From Toxotes chatareus (Eukaryota; Chordata; Actinopteri; Toxotidae): 64,000 nt of DNA. A program made the position numbers and the translations under genes. Below, piece by piece: positions 21,446 through 32,560 of the stretch (within the stretch, counting starts at the first letter, position 1; each line of letters starts with the position of its first letter). The DNA lies in contig CM028889.1 in NCBI GenBank assembly GCA_016801885.1, positions 6,611,501 to 6,675,500 on the forward strand. Direction: 5' to 3'. Below the pieces are notes generated by a model. That model saw only the letters and a program-made list of their open reading frames with translations. It ran no database searches and had not been told where the DNA came from.

Positions 21446-23794
21446 AAAGTCCAAATGTAAAGTAAGAAATTTAAGAAAAACAAAACAAAAAACACAAATG
21501 ATCAAGCACTAGAGTACAAGGTTTTCTTCCATAAATTAACAATAACAAAAAATTTAAGAAAATGGATAAATATAAAAACAAAATAATAAAAAAAAAACAT
21601 ACACATAAATATGTAAAGTCAAACTAAAATAAATAACATGATAAGTATATGAAAAAGGTTCTATAGGACAGAAAACTGGCAATTTGGGAGCAATGTGTGC
21701 AACAGACAATGTAAAAGTAAATAGCATGGATTTAGAGAGTAACACCATCACTGGAGGTTCAGCCACAGAATAAGGCCTCAGTTCACTCATAATTGAACTA
21801 TAGCAGCTACAGAATCATTTAAGCAGAATTTATGGTCTGTCCAAACTTCAACATGTCTTCTTCACTCTGTTCCTTCAAGCACTGGAATGAGGCCCTAACC
21901 GTGTCTTCCCCTCTAGCGTTTTTGACATGGTTTGTAAAACATAGTGAAAGGTTTCTCTACCATCTGTAAACATCTTTTCAGGTTTGCCTTCTGAAATGGC
22001 TGTCACTCTGTTCACATTTGTTTATAAAGATTAGCTGTTCTACTTCAAGACAAAGCCTGTTATCCTTAAGACCTTCTCTTCAATTCAGCCCATGACAATG
22101 TCTCATTTCAAGTATGTCAATAGCACGTAGCTCAGTAGGAGCAAATTAATCATTATTGTTCAACCTGGTAAACCTGACACATGTATTAGGTTTTCACAGT
22201 GGTCACTGCGTTCATCATCACCACTAGATGGAAAATGAAGCAAGTATACCCAAACTGGGTGCATCTTTACAGTCGTCTGAGCTATCTGAGTCGTCTCTCT
22301 GCCAGGCTTCCTTCCCTTACCCTGTCCACCACGCAATAAAAAAACGAAAAAAAAAAAACGAACCCACCTACACTTAAACCTGACGCAAATAACCCCACAC
22401 CGCTTGATATTGCAGTGAATCTTGTATGCGATTTCGCGTGTGTAGAGTTTTACAGGGGCGGGAACAATTTCCCTGTCGGGAGGCCTCCCTTTGTGCTGAC
22501 GCCAAAAAACGTAAGAATCACAAAACTTTTCCTCATCACACCTACTTTTAACCAGAAAGGTCCTACTCCAATCTCCCCTCGGAACGAAACTTGGCAGAGC
22601 GAGACGAGCCAGTGTTTGACCTCAAAGTCCAACTCACCCTCCCTGTACAATAAAGCTTCTATCAAAATCTGGGTGGTGATGATGAACAGCAATGCAACTA
22701 TGCTCAGGACACAGGCTGAATACTATTAAAAAAAAAAACAACTCTTTCTTTGGAGGATCCCCAATCCATCTACATCAGACCTGCCAGTGTACCTCCACCA
22801 TTTAATGATGGAAAACTTAGCAACTTACTGACCTAACAATGATTTTACTCAATATCAAAAAACGTGATCATAAATGTATCTCAGATGCCAATACAGATTT
22901 TAAATGCATACATAAAACATCATCCATGGGCTGAAAAACTGCTTGAGAAATCCAACATCAGAAAGACATTTACAAAGTTTTGTTTGCACTTTTCCTGAGA
23001 CTATGTCCTCGTGAGACATCCCAAGTGAAGAGTTTGTAAAGTTTTTGTTCAAACAAATAAGTTAATAAATGGTCACACTCTGTATTTAACCAGCACTTGA
23101 GCTTCACTGAACAGAATATCAGCCCATCCACCTCCTAGATGCAGCAGACTCACTTCCTGGTCATGTCCTGTTGTTTGAAGAGCAGCTTGCAGACTTGTGC
23201 GATGTGGGCTGCAAAAGTCCTTCAGAGGTGAGGTCCAGAGATCCAGGTGGTGTCCAGGGCTTGGTGGATCAGGTCAGGCCACAACATTCCCCTTCCAGCC
23301 TTCCTTAAGGTTGAACATATGATTCAAACAAAGAAAAACAATCATTAGCAATAAGTAAACTGCAGACAGACCAAAACTGAACCTTCAACATGACCTCAGA
23401 TCTTACCTTTGATTGCTGCTCTCTCACTTCCCCCGACTCTGGTGTCCGTCGCTTTCACAGACTGTGGTGGAACAGTCCAGTGCATCCATGCATGCAGGGT
23501 GGAAAGTCTGCTGGGAGTCTCTGAACTCACCTATCCATCAGTCTATTAACACTAAACTTCATCACATTCCAGTTCTGTATTGCCTGTGGAACTCCTCTTC
23601 AGCATGTTCTGCCGTGGTCTTGTGATCTTTGCAAACCCTTCCACAGAGGCTCAGCTGTAATTAGGAAGTCCAATGTCCTGATGTACATGGAGACAGTCTG
23701 AGAAGACACTATTGTCTCCTACTGCACTTTACACCTTTTGCAGTCTAATCATAACAACAGGTTGACAGTTTAATGTGTTGGGCTAAGAGACAGA
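21446..23794. repeat. tandem array unit 2 (~2.35 kb)
   Basis: Same order of landmarks as unit 1, with the highest identity between 21870 and 22338. It has an extra ~18 bp (agatccaggtggtgtcc, near 23238) that unit 1 lacks and the partial fourth unit shares. A frame open in units 1 and 3 (minus strand near 20040-20220 and 24720-24897) is shifted here by a one- to two-base change, which argues against selection on that frame. Confidence 0.85.
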
Positions 23795-25897
23795 AAAGTC
23801 CAAATGTAAAGTAAGGAAAAAAAAAAAAAACCCACAAATGATCAAGCACTACAGAGTACAAGGTTTTCTTCATCCAACAGACAATGTTAAATAAATTCAC
23901 AATAACAAAAATTTTAAGAAAAAGGATAAATTTGAAAAGAATTTAAAAAAACCCATAAACATAAATATGTAAAGTCAAACTAAAATAAATAACATGACAA
24001 GTATATGAAAAAGGTTCTAAAGGAAAGAGAACTGACAATTTGGGAGCAATGTGTGCAACAGACAATGTAAAAGTAAATAGCATGGATAAAGAGAGTAACA
24101 CCATCACTGGAGGTTCAGCCACAGAATAAGGCCTCAGTTCACTCATAATTGAACTATAGCAGCTACAGAATCATTTAAGCAGAATTTATGGTCTGTCCAA
24201 ACTTCAACATGTCTTCCTCACTCTGTTCCTTCAAGCACTGGAATGAGGCCCTAACCGTGTCTTCCCCTCTAGCGTTTTTGACATGGTTTGTAAAACATAG
24301 TGAAAGGTTTCTCTACCATCTGTAAACATCTTTTCAGGTTTGCCTTCTGAAATGGCTGTCACTCTGTTCACATTTGTTTATAAAGATTAGCAGTTCTACT
24401 TCAAGACAAAGCCTGTTATCCTTAAGACCTTCTCTTCAATTCAGCCCATGACAATGTCTCATTTCAAGTATGTCAATAGCACGTAGCTCAGTAGGAGCAA
24501 ATTAATCATTATTGTTCAACCTGGTAAACCTGACATGTATTAGGTTTTCACAGTGGTCACTGCGTTCATCATCACCACTAGATGGAAAATGAAGCAAGTA
24601 TACCCAAACTGGGTGCATCTTTACAGTCGTCTGAGCTATCTGAGTCGTCTCTCTGCCAGGCTTCCTTCCCTTACCCTGTCCACCACGCAAAAAAAAAAAA
24701 AAAAAAAAAAAAATACGAACCCACCTACACTTAAACCTGACCCAAATAACCCCACGCCGCTTGATATTGCAGTGAATCTTGTCTGCAATTTTCCATGTGT
24801 AGAGCTTTACAGGGGTGGGAAAAATTCCCCTGTCGGGAGGCCTCCCTTTGTGCTGACGCCAAAAAAATGTGAGAATCGCAAAACTTTTCCTCACCACACC
24901 TACTTCAACTCAGAAAAGTCCTACTCCAATCTCCCCTCGGAATGAAACTTGGAAGAGCGAGACGAGCCAGTGTTTGACCTCAAAGTCCAACTCACCCTCT
25001 CTATACAATAAAGCTATCAAAATTTGGATGGTGATGATGGACAGCAAGGCAACTATGCTCAGGACACCAGACCTGCCCATGTATCTCCACCATTTAATGA
25101 TGGAAAACTTAGCAACTTACTGACCTAAGAATGATTTTACTCAATATCAAAAAATGTGATCACAAATGTATCTTAGATGCCAATACAGATTTTGAATGCA
25201 TTGATAAAACATCATCCATGGGCTGAATAACTGCTTGAGAAAGCTAACAACACAGATCCAACTGTGTTTCGTTTGAACTTTCCTGAGACGGTCTCCTCTT
25301 GAGGCATCACAAGTGAAGAACTGGTAAAAATATGGTTCAAACAACAGAGTTAATAAATGGTCACAGTCTGTGCTTAATCACCACCTGAGCTTCACTGTGC
25401 AGAAAATCAGCCCATCCACCTCCTAGATGCAGCAGACTCACTTCCTGGTCATGTCCTGTTTGAAAAACAGCTTGCAGACTTGTGTGATATGGCTGCAACA
25501 GTCCTTCAGAGATGAGGTCCAGGGTTTGGTGGATCAGGTCAGGCCACAAAATTCCCCTTCCAGCCTTCCTTAAGGTTGAACATATGACTTGACTAGAGGG
25601 AAAAAAAAAAACATTAGACATAAGTAAAAAAGCAAACGGACGAAAGCAATCTCATGACCTCAGATCTTACCTTTGGTTGCCGCTCTCTCACTTCCCTGGT
25701 GTCCGCCGCTTTAACAGACTGTGGTGGAACAGTCCATTGCATCCATCCATGCAGGGTGGAAAGTCTGCTGGGAGTCTCCGAAGTCATCTATCCATCAGTC
25801 CATTAACTCGAAACTTCATCACATTCCAGTTCTGTGTTGCCTGTAGAACTTCTCCTCAGCATGCTCTGCCGTGGTCCTGTCATCTTTGCAAACCCTT
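23795..25897. repeat. tandem array unit 3 (shortened)
   Basis: Shorter than the other units because of deletions. About 70 bp are lost after 'caggacac' near 25066, which removes the acceptor and first bases of the transmembrane-like segment. A 3-bp in-frame loss occurs within that segment. It retains a minus-strand segment at about 25435-25590 with an AG acceptor after a pyrimidine tract (ccctctag) and a donor GAA|GTGAGT. Confidence 0.8.
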
Positions 25898-26192
25898 CCA
25901 CAGAGGTGAGGTCCGGACATCTAGGCGGTGTCCGTGGCTTGGTGGATCAGGTCAGGCCACAACATTCCCCTTCCTGCCTTCCTTAAGGTTGGACATATGA
26001 CTCAGAGAAAAAAAAACAATTATTAGCAATAAGTAAAAAGCAGGCAGACCAAAACTGAACCTTTAACATGACCTCAGATCTTACCTTTGGTTGCCGCTCT
26101 CTCACTTCCCCTGACTCTGGTGTCCGCCGCTTTTACACTGTGGTGGAACAGTCTAGTGCATCCATCCATGCAGGGTGGAAAGTCTGCTGGGA
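25898..26192. repeat. tandem array unit 4, partial
   Basis: Only the last ~300 bp of the unit are present: 'ggcttggtggatcaggtcagg' through 'tgcagggtggaaagtctgctggga'. The block joins unit 3 within 'ccacagaggtgaggtcc', where both sequences share AGAGGTGAGG-like text, and breaks off at 26192 where a MITE-like repeat begins. Confidence 0.75.
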
Positions 26193-26304
26193 TCAACTGA
26201 TCTCAGTCTTCAGACAATTGATTGGTCAAACTGTGTACTCTTCATTGGTTGGAACAAAAACCTACAGCCACACAGCCCTTTGTGGAACAGTTTGGACACC
26301 ACTG
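26193..26304. mobile_element. hAT-like MITE end
   Basis: The right end, 'aacagtttggacaccactg', is the complement of CAGTGGTGTCCAAACTGTT, a typical vertebrate hAT terminal sequence. The interior 'ggttggaacaaaaacctacagcc' belongs to the same sort of repeat. It abuts the truncated fourth array unit. Confidence 0.5.
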
Positions 26305-26449
26305 CCTTAGCTCCTAACTCAAACCTGACCTTAACTATCCAAACTGAAAGTTGAAAGGAGGGTCTGAACTACTGATATATATCACTGTATATTCTGCCAA
26401 TCATCTGTCTGCTTTGTAAATTTAGTGTTTAGGTTGATCTGATCTGCCA

Positions 26450-27120
26450 ATAAAGTAAATGGGTGGGGAGGCCAAAATCAGACCACATAAAGCTAATGGG
26501 GATGGGGATGGGGGGGTGGGGGAGAGGCCAAAATTGACCATATTAGACAGAGAGAGACAGGCCCTAAACAGCCTCAATGTTGGGCCCCCAGATCAACCCC
26601 TAGCAGGCTGATTAGGGGGAGGGAGAGAGACAGAGGTGTGCATGAGTCTGTGTGTATGTGTGTGTGAGACAGAGAGCGACAGAAGGACAGACATTGGCAC
26701 AGCAGCCGAGACAAGGTAAAATGATGGCACGGCAAATACCACATACCTCTTAAACTCAAAATAAAAATGGATGGATGGACAGCAGCCAGGTTGGAAGGAT
26801 GGACAGGAACAAATTCTGTAGGAGGAAAAGTTATGGCACGGCGGCCAGACATCCCAGCATCAAAGACATGAAACTGATACCTCGTATAGCCTCTTCATCC
26901 AACGTGGTCAAAATCGACGCTATAAGAATGGAGGGGGGTTAGACAGACAGTCGGGCGGACAAATAATTATGGCATGGTGGCCGTGTGTGAGACAGAAAGA
27001 AAAAGAGGGTGAGACAGATTGGCACGGTGTGTGGGTGTGTGTGTGTGTGTGTGTGCGCATGCGTGCGTGTGTGTGTGTGTGTGTGCAAGAGGCACATACA
27101 CACACACACCCCAGCAGCAG
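26450..27120. repeat. G-rich low-complexity region and GT microsatellites
   Basis: G-rich simple sequence (26500-26525), repeated 'atggcacggc(gg/aa)' text near 26720, 26833, 26969 and 27022, ATGG tetranucleotides near 26768, and two GT/CA tracts at 27029-27087. No coding potential is convincing. Confidence 0.6.
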
Positions 27121-27138
27121 AATAAAAACTTCACTTAC

Positions 27139-27177
27139 AATTAGTTGATTTCTTCTCATGCTGATCTGTTTGAGGAC
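27139..27177 (-). other. candidate 39-nt exon
   Basis: A strong acceptor (cttcttcttccttcag) and a strong donor (ATT|GTAAGT) bound 13 codons, VLKQISMRRNQLI. Joined to the donor at 28138 (CGAAAA|GTGAGT) it stays in phase with an open frame ending LDLLRK. No protein family is recognised. Confidence 0.3.
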
Positions 27178-27639
27178 CTGAAGGAAGAAGAAGAAGAAGA
27201 ACCAGCTCAGTCTGAGTCTGCAGGTCAGAGCCAGTTCACCTGTGAAGACACGGAATGGACTGATCCTGTCCAACACACACACTCTGTGGACATCAGTTCA
27301 CTGAATATAAATCCATCTGTGTGAAGCTTTATGCACACACCCCACACTGATCTGGGAATAATAATTTCTCCTACTGTGATCACGCTTATGGAACATTCCT
27401 GTCATAGTTATTGATCATATTGGAGACAGTAATGTGTGAGGATGACTGTGGTGAAGCTGAAAGATGAAGATTTTCAGACTGACTGCAGGTGGTTTAGAGA
27501 TCGGCAGCATGTTCTCTTCACTGAGTAGCGTTTCACAATCTTCAAATATTGTTTATTGATTAAATTCTGCTCAACGAGTAAAACGGAAAATCAACACTGA
27601 TCAAACTGATGACGGTATTTTACTGTCTGAGCTTCACTC

Positions 27640-28680
27640 AGCGATCCACCGCCTCAGGTTCACCTTCAACCAGGCCGCTGCTGCACCTGTGAGCCAAAGA
27701 AGCAGGTGCGCTCCTGACAGCCACAGTGCGCGCGCACTCACCTGCAGCTCTGGACTCTAATATAACTTAAATGTTTATGTGGGTAAAAACTCTGAGGACT
27801 TACAGGCCTGTCTCCACATACCCCTGATAACCTCAGCACGTGGGAGGTGAACTGAGGAGGCAGCTGAGGCCTAATTATCTCTGCGCGGCTGCGCTGTCCC
27901 GCGTGTCATATTCAGATTTTATCTTTACCACATGAACCACATCATGGCCCAAAATTTAAATATGTCAAACCACCAAGACTGAAGGAACATTTACTACAGA
28001 GCCAGGTGAGCTCCACCTTAAAACATAACCCCAGGTGGCACGAGCGCACCGTGGCACCGTAAACTGTGACTGTTTTCGGAACCATGCTGTTGGCGCGCTC
28101 GTCTGAAATCATGGATTGAAATGTTGTGTGTACTCACTTTTCGTAGTAAATCCAGAAAGCCGTTTCCAAGCCGTCTGTCCAAGGTGAGCACTGCGATGGA
28201 GACACGCGCACTGAGGCTGTGTGCGCAAGCGTGTGCGCGGGCGTGAGCAGAAAGTGGCGTCTGTGGCTCAAGTGGTGGAAAGGCCCCGGGCGCCTCTCGT
28301 GCAGCATCTGAAGCAGAGATTCACAGGCTGATACACCTGGTCTGTTTCCCTCAGTGTGCTCACACTGTCTCCATACTCACTCAGAAACTCGGTGGAAGTC
28401 TGCGTTCCGCGCACACGCGCTCTCCTCTCCTCCAAACCGGCGCGGTTATGGCTGACTTGGTGTACCGCGTGGTGGTCACAGTGGTACCGTGGTTTAGCTG
28501 AACTACGAGCTGAAACCAGCTCCAACACACGGCTCAGCGTCCGGTTTTATCAGGTTACACTTTGACTCAAAGTTCCGGGTCTTCACCTGATGAACAACAG
28601 TATCTCACAGATTCGAACGAACTCACAACCGTGCGTCTCCCTGTCCACCTGTTTCTAGGGGTCTCGCAGCCTCCACCTGC
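27640..28680 (-). promoter_or_regulatory. CpG-rich promoter-like block, probable transcription start on the minus strand
   Basis: GC- and CpG-dense sequence stands out from the AT-rich surroundings (gcgcgcgc near 27728, many CG dinucleotides from 28150 to 28460). On the minus strand a TATA-like ACTTAAAAGG lies at about 28682-28691, upstream of possible starts near 28,660. Two donors face leftward: CTGCAG|GTGAGT near 27741 and CGAAAA|GTGAGT at 28138. An 86-codon open frame (28268-28528) inside has no recognisable domain. The block points toward the tandem array, so it may drive a transcript through it, coding or not. Bidirectional activity is possible. Confidence 0.4.
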
Positions 28681-28811
28681 CCCTTTTAAGTCCCACCCCT
28701 CTAACAACCAGGTGGGTCGTCATCTCTGATTGGCTAATGATTGGCCAGTAATAATTGAGCCAGACCATAATATCACAGGCCATGTATTACGAAACAAAAC
28801 ATAGAAACCAA

Positions 28812-29450
28812 CAGGGGTGTGCCATACCGCAAAATTTGGTATGATCAGATACCAAGTAAATACAGGGCCAGTACTGCTGATACCTATACCGGTATCAATA
28901 CTTTTTTACTCAGAAAAGCAGCTTATCTCCTTTTGTGTATGGCGAAGCAATGCGTCATAATTTATGTAAATTTTGCATAAGTAAAAGCAATATGCAAACG
29001 TGAATGAAAATTGAAAATTTGAATTTTTATGATCATTGAATGATTTTGTGATTTTTCAAGTTTCAATTAGTTGATCATGATTATGATCATAATAAAACAC
29101 AGGACAAAGCTTTTAGGCAAATAAAAATACTTTTTAAGTCAAATTTTAAATTTTTATTTTTTCGGTTAAGATTTTTGTTCAGTTTTTTGTTCAGAAACAA
29201 AAACAATATATACAATACAACAATATAACAAAATAACAATATCAACACCATATAAATATAACAAAAATTTTGCTTGCATTACAAAAATAAAATTAATAGG
29301 GCAAATAAAAAAAGTGCAAATAACTAAACAAAAGCAAAAACTACTATTGGCTGTCATTCACGACCTTTGGCTAAGGACCTTTGACGCTGCACGTTTTGAT
29401 TGTATAATTTGTTGGTGTGCACACAGTAGCAATGCTACACCCCGCACCAC
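28812..29450. mobile_element. probable hAT-type non-autonomous element
   Basis: Starts CAGGGGTGTGCCATACCGC, followed by 'ggtatgatcagataccaagtaaatacagggccag' style text that I associate with a high-copy fish hAT-derived repeat (split GATACC motifs). The rest is AT-rich. The right boundary is uncertain, near 'tacaccccgcaccac' (29436-29450). Confidence 0.4.
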
Positions 29451-31235
29451 TAATAATTTTACATTTTGAAATGTGTTTGTTTCCACGGTTGGGTCCATTT
29501 CTACTTCAGGAAGTATGATGTTCATCAAGCAAATAAGTCAAAAAAAAGACTGTTTCATCGTTAATTTTCCTCAGATTTTTAATTATTGATAGAAATTTTG
29601 TCATGATTTTGACTGATTTACACTGTGACCTGACTCCACCACTGATCCAGTTCCACTGAATTGTGATACAATTCAATAAACTAAGCTGTTTCCTTTTGTT
29701 GAAAGTACGAAGCTACCTCGGGTGTGATTTGCTTATTGGAAGATCTTTTCCCATCACTACATCCATCCATCTATCCATAATCTGTTATCACCAGAAACTC
29801 TTCAGAGCTGTGGCAGCAGCAGCTTTAATGATTAGAGGTTAGTTTTACTGGGTGCATGAAGCTTTTCTGAGGCTCTGTGGTGGCTGATGGGGTCAACAGT
29901 GTCCTCTCAGCTTGTTTTTCTCACACACACAGAGCTGTAATCGTTCCCCATGCTGATCAATAAACCCAATAAGAACTCCATCCTTCCAGCTGGCAGTGAG
30001 TGATGCTCTGGCAGCTTCTCCTGAGAGTCGACAGTGCTGCCGCCTGTGAACTGAGACAGACAGAGAGAAGCTGACAAACCAGGCAAAGAAAGATATGTGT
30101 GTGGTACCTGCATCAGGTAAAAGTCAAGACAGTTTAAGATGAAGGTGGAGTCCGAGTGGCCTTTCTGTCTTTTTCCAAATGTTACTCAGTTGTTTCTAAA
30201 ATGTAATTGTAAAATAATGAATCATTCTTCATTACTTTTTCAGCCTGAAATTCAGATGAGACAATAACAGAGATTTGTATGAAACTGATCTATGAGGACC
30301 GAGAGCTTTCGTGCACTTTCATCTTTTAAACCTCAGACATCATGAGTCAGCAGCAGCAGCACAGTCTAGACCCAGTCATCAAAGTTTCATAAAACCACCA
30401 TCAGGACAGTCTGGTGGGGGGGGGTGACTTAAAACAGGTTGTATCAAACAAACAATGGAAGGGTTAGTTGCTTCCTAACAGATTCATGACTGAAGTCTTT
30501 GCTCTCAGTGATGAATTTACAGATTGTGCAACCTAATACAGACAAGTAGATCAAGAGTGAAACTACACTGAGAAAGGTACTCTGCAGGGTGAGGTGGTGG
30601 CTGGATATTTTATCTTTGGATTCCTCTTTGTCTCAACAGTCACCTGTCTCTGATGTCCTCACCTGTACGTCCAGTTGTACCCATGTCACAGATGTATCAT
30701 TCAGAGAGGACTGGCTGTCATTTCCACCTTGTTCCACCTCGCTGAGCAGACTTAACTCATACTCCACTCTGTCCGGGTGGCAAAAAGAGCACGCGGAGGG
30801 GGGCAGTGTTACGATGCTGGCTGTCTTCTCTAACAGTACTTTAAATATGCATTGCATAAACATTACAGCCTCACACTCAGTACGGGGTCTGTTTTTCACA
30901 ATCACAAAGAAAATGCAGTTACTCATTTTCACGTTGCTGTGGAGGCGAATCACTGAAGAGCTCCTTTTCAGCGGCTCTGTTCGCTCTGAAGGCCGCCTGT
31001 CTGATTGCTGTGCTAATTTCCCTTTCAGATCTCTCTCTCTCTTGGTGCTCATACAAATAACACTGCGACATAAATAACAACATACTGTGGAGCATGGATA
31101 AGAATGCATGTGAGCCTCTCAAAGTATCAGACAGGACCAAGCAGCTGTTTTCAGGGACTTATAGGCTTTCAGATGATAAAAAGCATTCTTAGTTATATTT
31201 CTAATTCTAATAGGTTCAAAACTGAGATCTCCTTG

Positions 31236-31267
<32 letters not shown>

Positions 31268-32507
31268 CAGAGGTTTGGTGCCAGTGCTTGCAATTTCACA
31301 TTGCACAGTTTCTCTTTCTCTCTGCTTCAGCACCAATGACCAAGATTTCAGTTTTGTCCTGATCATGTAATGCACATTTGTGACCATTTTCAGTCTAATT
31401 TCATTTTGAATTTAAAACTGCTTGTACAAAATAAACTTGACAGGACAGATAATGTTTCATATAATTGATAAAGTTCTAAGGGCCAGATGTTTTAAATGGA
31501 TAAAACTGAAATCTGTGTGTAACAGCACACCGAGATCTGAATAATCATGTCGTCGTATATAAATATATATATTCATAAATAAATAATCAAATATAATAAT
31601 AATAATAATAATAATAATACCAGATGACCAGTTTATAATAAATAGGTTTGTAGTGTAGATTTTAGGTCAAAATGTTGCAAAAGCCTGCACAGATATATTC
31701 ACCCTATAAGGATCCGTTCATGTAAAGACTGAGACAAAACTTAAGGTAGAAAATTGTGACTGAGGACACAGTCATAGCGAGACATTTTGTTCGATATTGG
31801 ACTTGATCTTAGATCTTTTACAGGTTGACTGGGTGAAATTTTAGACCACAGAGGTGAGATGTGACCGTGGATGTTCACAACATGGAGGTCAAAGATTCCA
31901 GGGTCGCTATGTTTGTCTCCATGTGCATCATTTATATGTGATCCTCCTCTAAATGAAAACAACCTTCCAACACTCAACACAAAAATTCCCAACTTTCACT
32001 TGACGATTTCTTCAAAATCAGCGCTGAGACTGACAAGAGCGACACACCAAACTTCCATCATGGAAATGTGAGATTTGAACACTTTGAAAGTCTATGATGT
32101 TTTCTATACATTTTACCGTCGAGACTTTCATTAACTTCTCCATGACTGAGAGCCCCCCCACTCCGTGGGCAAACTGTCAACTTATACCCTCTGCCAGCAG
32201 CATCCTCTGCGGCCTCCACCTGCAGATGCTTGCTTTAACCTGGTCCCTCCACCTACAGCCTCTGCCAGAGAGTTGCAGCTTTCTTCCACCTGCACCTTGT
32301 GGCTTTGGATAAAGTGGCAGAAAGAATTTAAACTACATATAAGTGCAATAGTAAGACACTTCCAGTCCTTCTTTTTCTCCTTTTTGTATCATCTCAGGCA
32401 AACATCAGTCAGTCCATCATTGATAATCCCAGAAACATTACTACAATCTCTGTTTCAGCTGGTTAAAACCTGGAGGAAAATCATCGTGTCTTGTGTATTT
32501 ATGTAGA
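29451..32507. other. intergenic with an unassigned antisense-ORF pair
   Basis: The only sizeable frames overlap each other on opposite strands at 30589-31109 (162 and 158 codons). Neither has a domain that I recognise. A long poly-T run follows at 31239-31266, and an (AAT)n tract lies at 31594-31619. The pair may be part of a decayed mobile element. Nothing else is supported. Confidence 0.4.
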
Positions 32508-32560
32508 ATATACTTTATTGATCCCTTTGGGAGGTCCCTTGGGGAAATTTGGGGAAATTC
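32508..32560 (-). mobile_element. retroelement 3' tail
   Basis: 'tactttattgatccctttgggag...ggggaaattc' is, on the minus strand, the GAATTTCCCC...GGGATCAATAAAGTA tail found at the 3' end of many fish LINEs and their SINE partners. Only the tail is visible. Confidence 0.5.

Noticed and set aside
26891..26931. 39-nt exon-like island (cttatag acceptor, CGAG|GTATCA donor) on the minus strand
   Set aside because: The in-phase frame following the 27139-27177 candidate contains a stop, so it does not fit the only candidate transcript.
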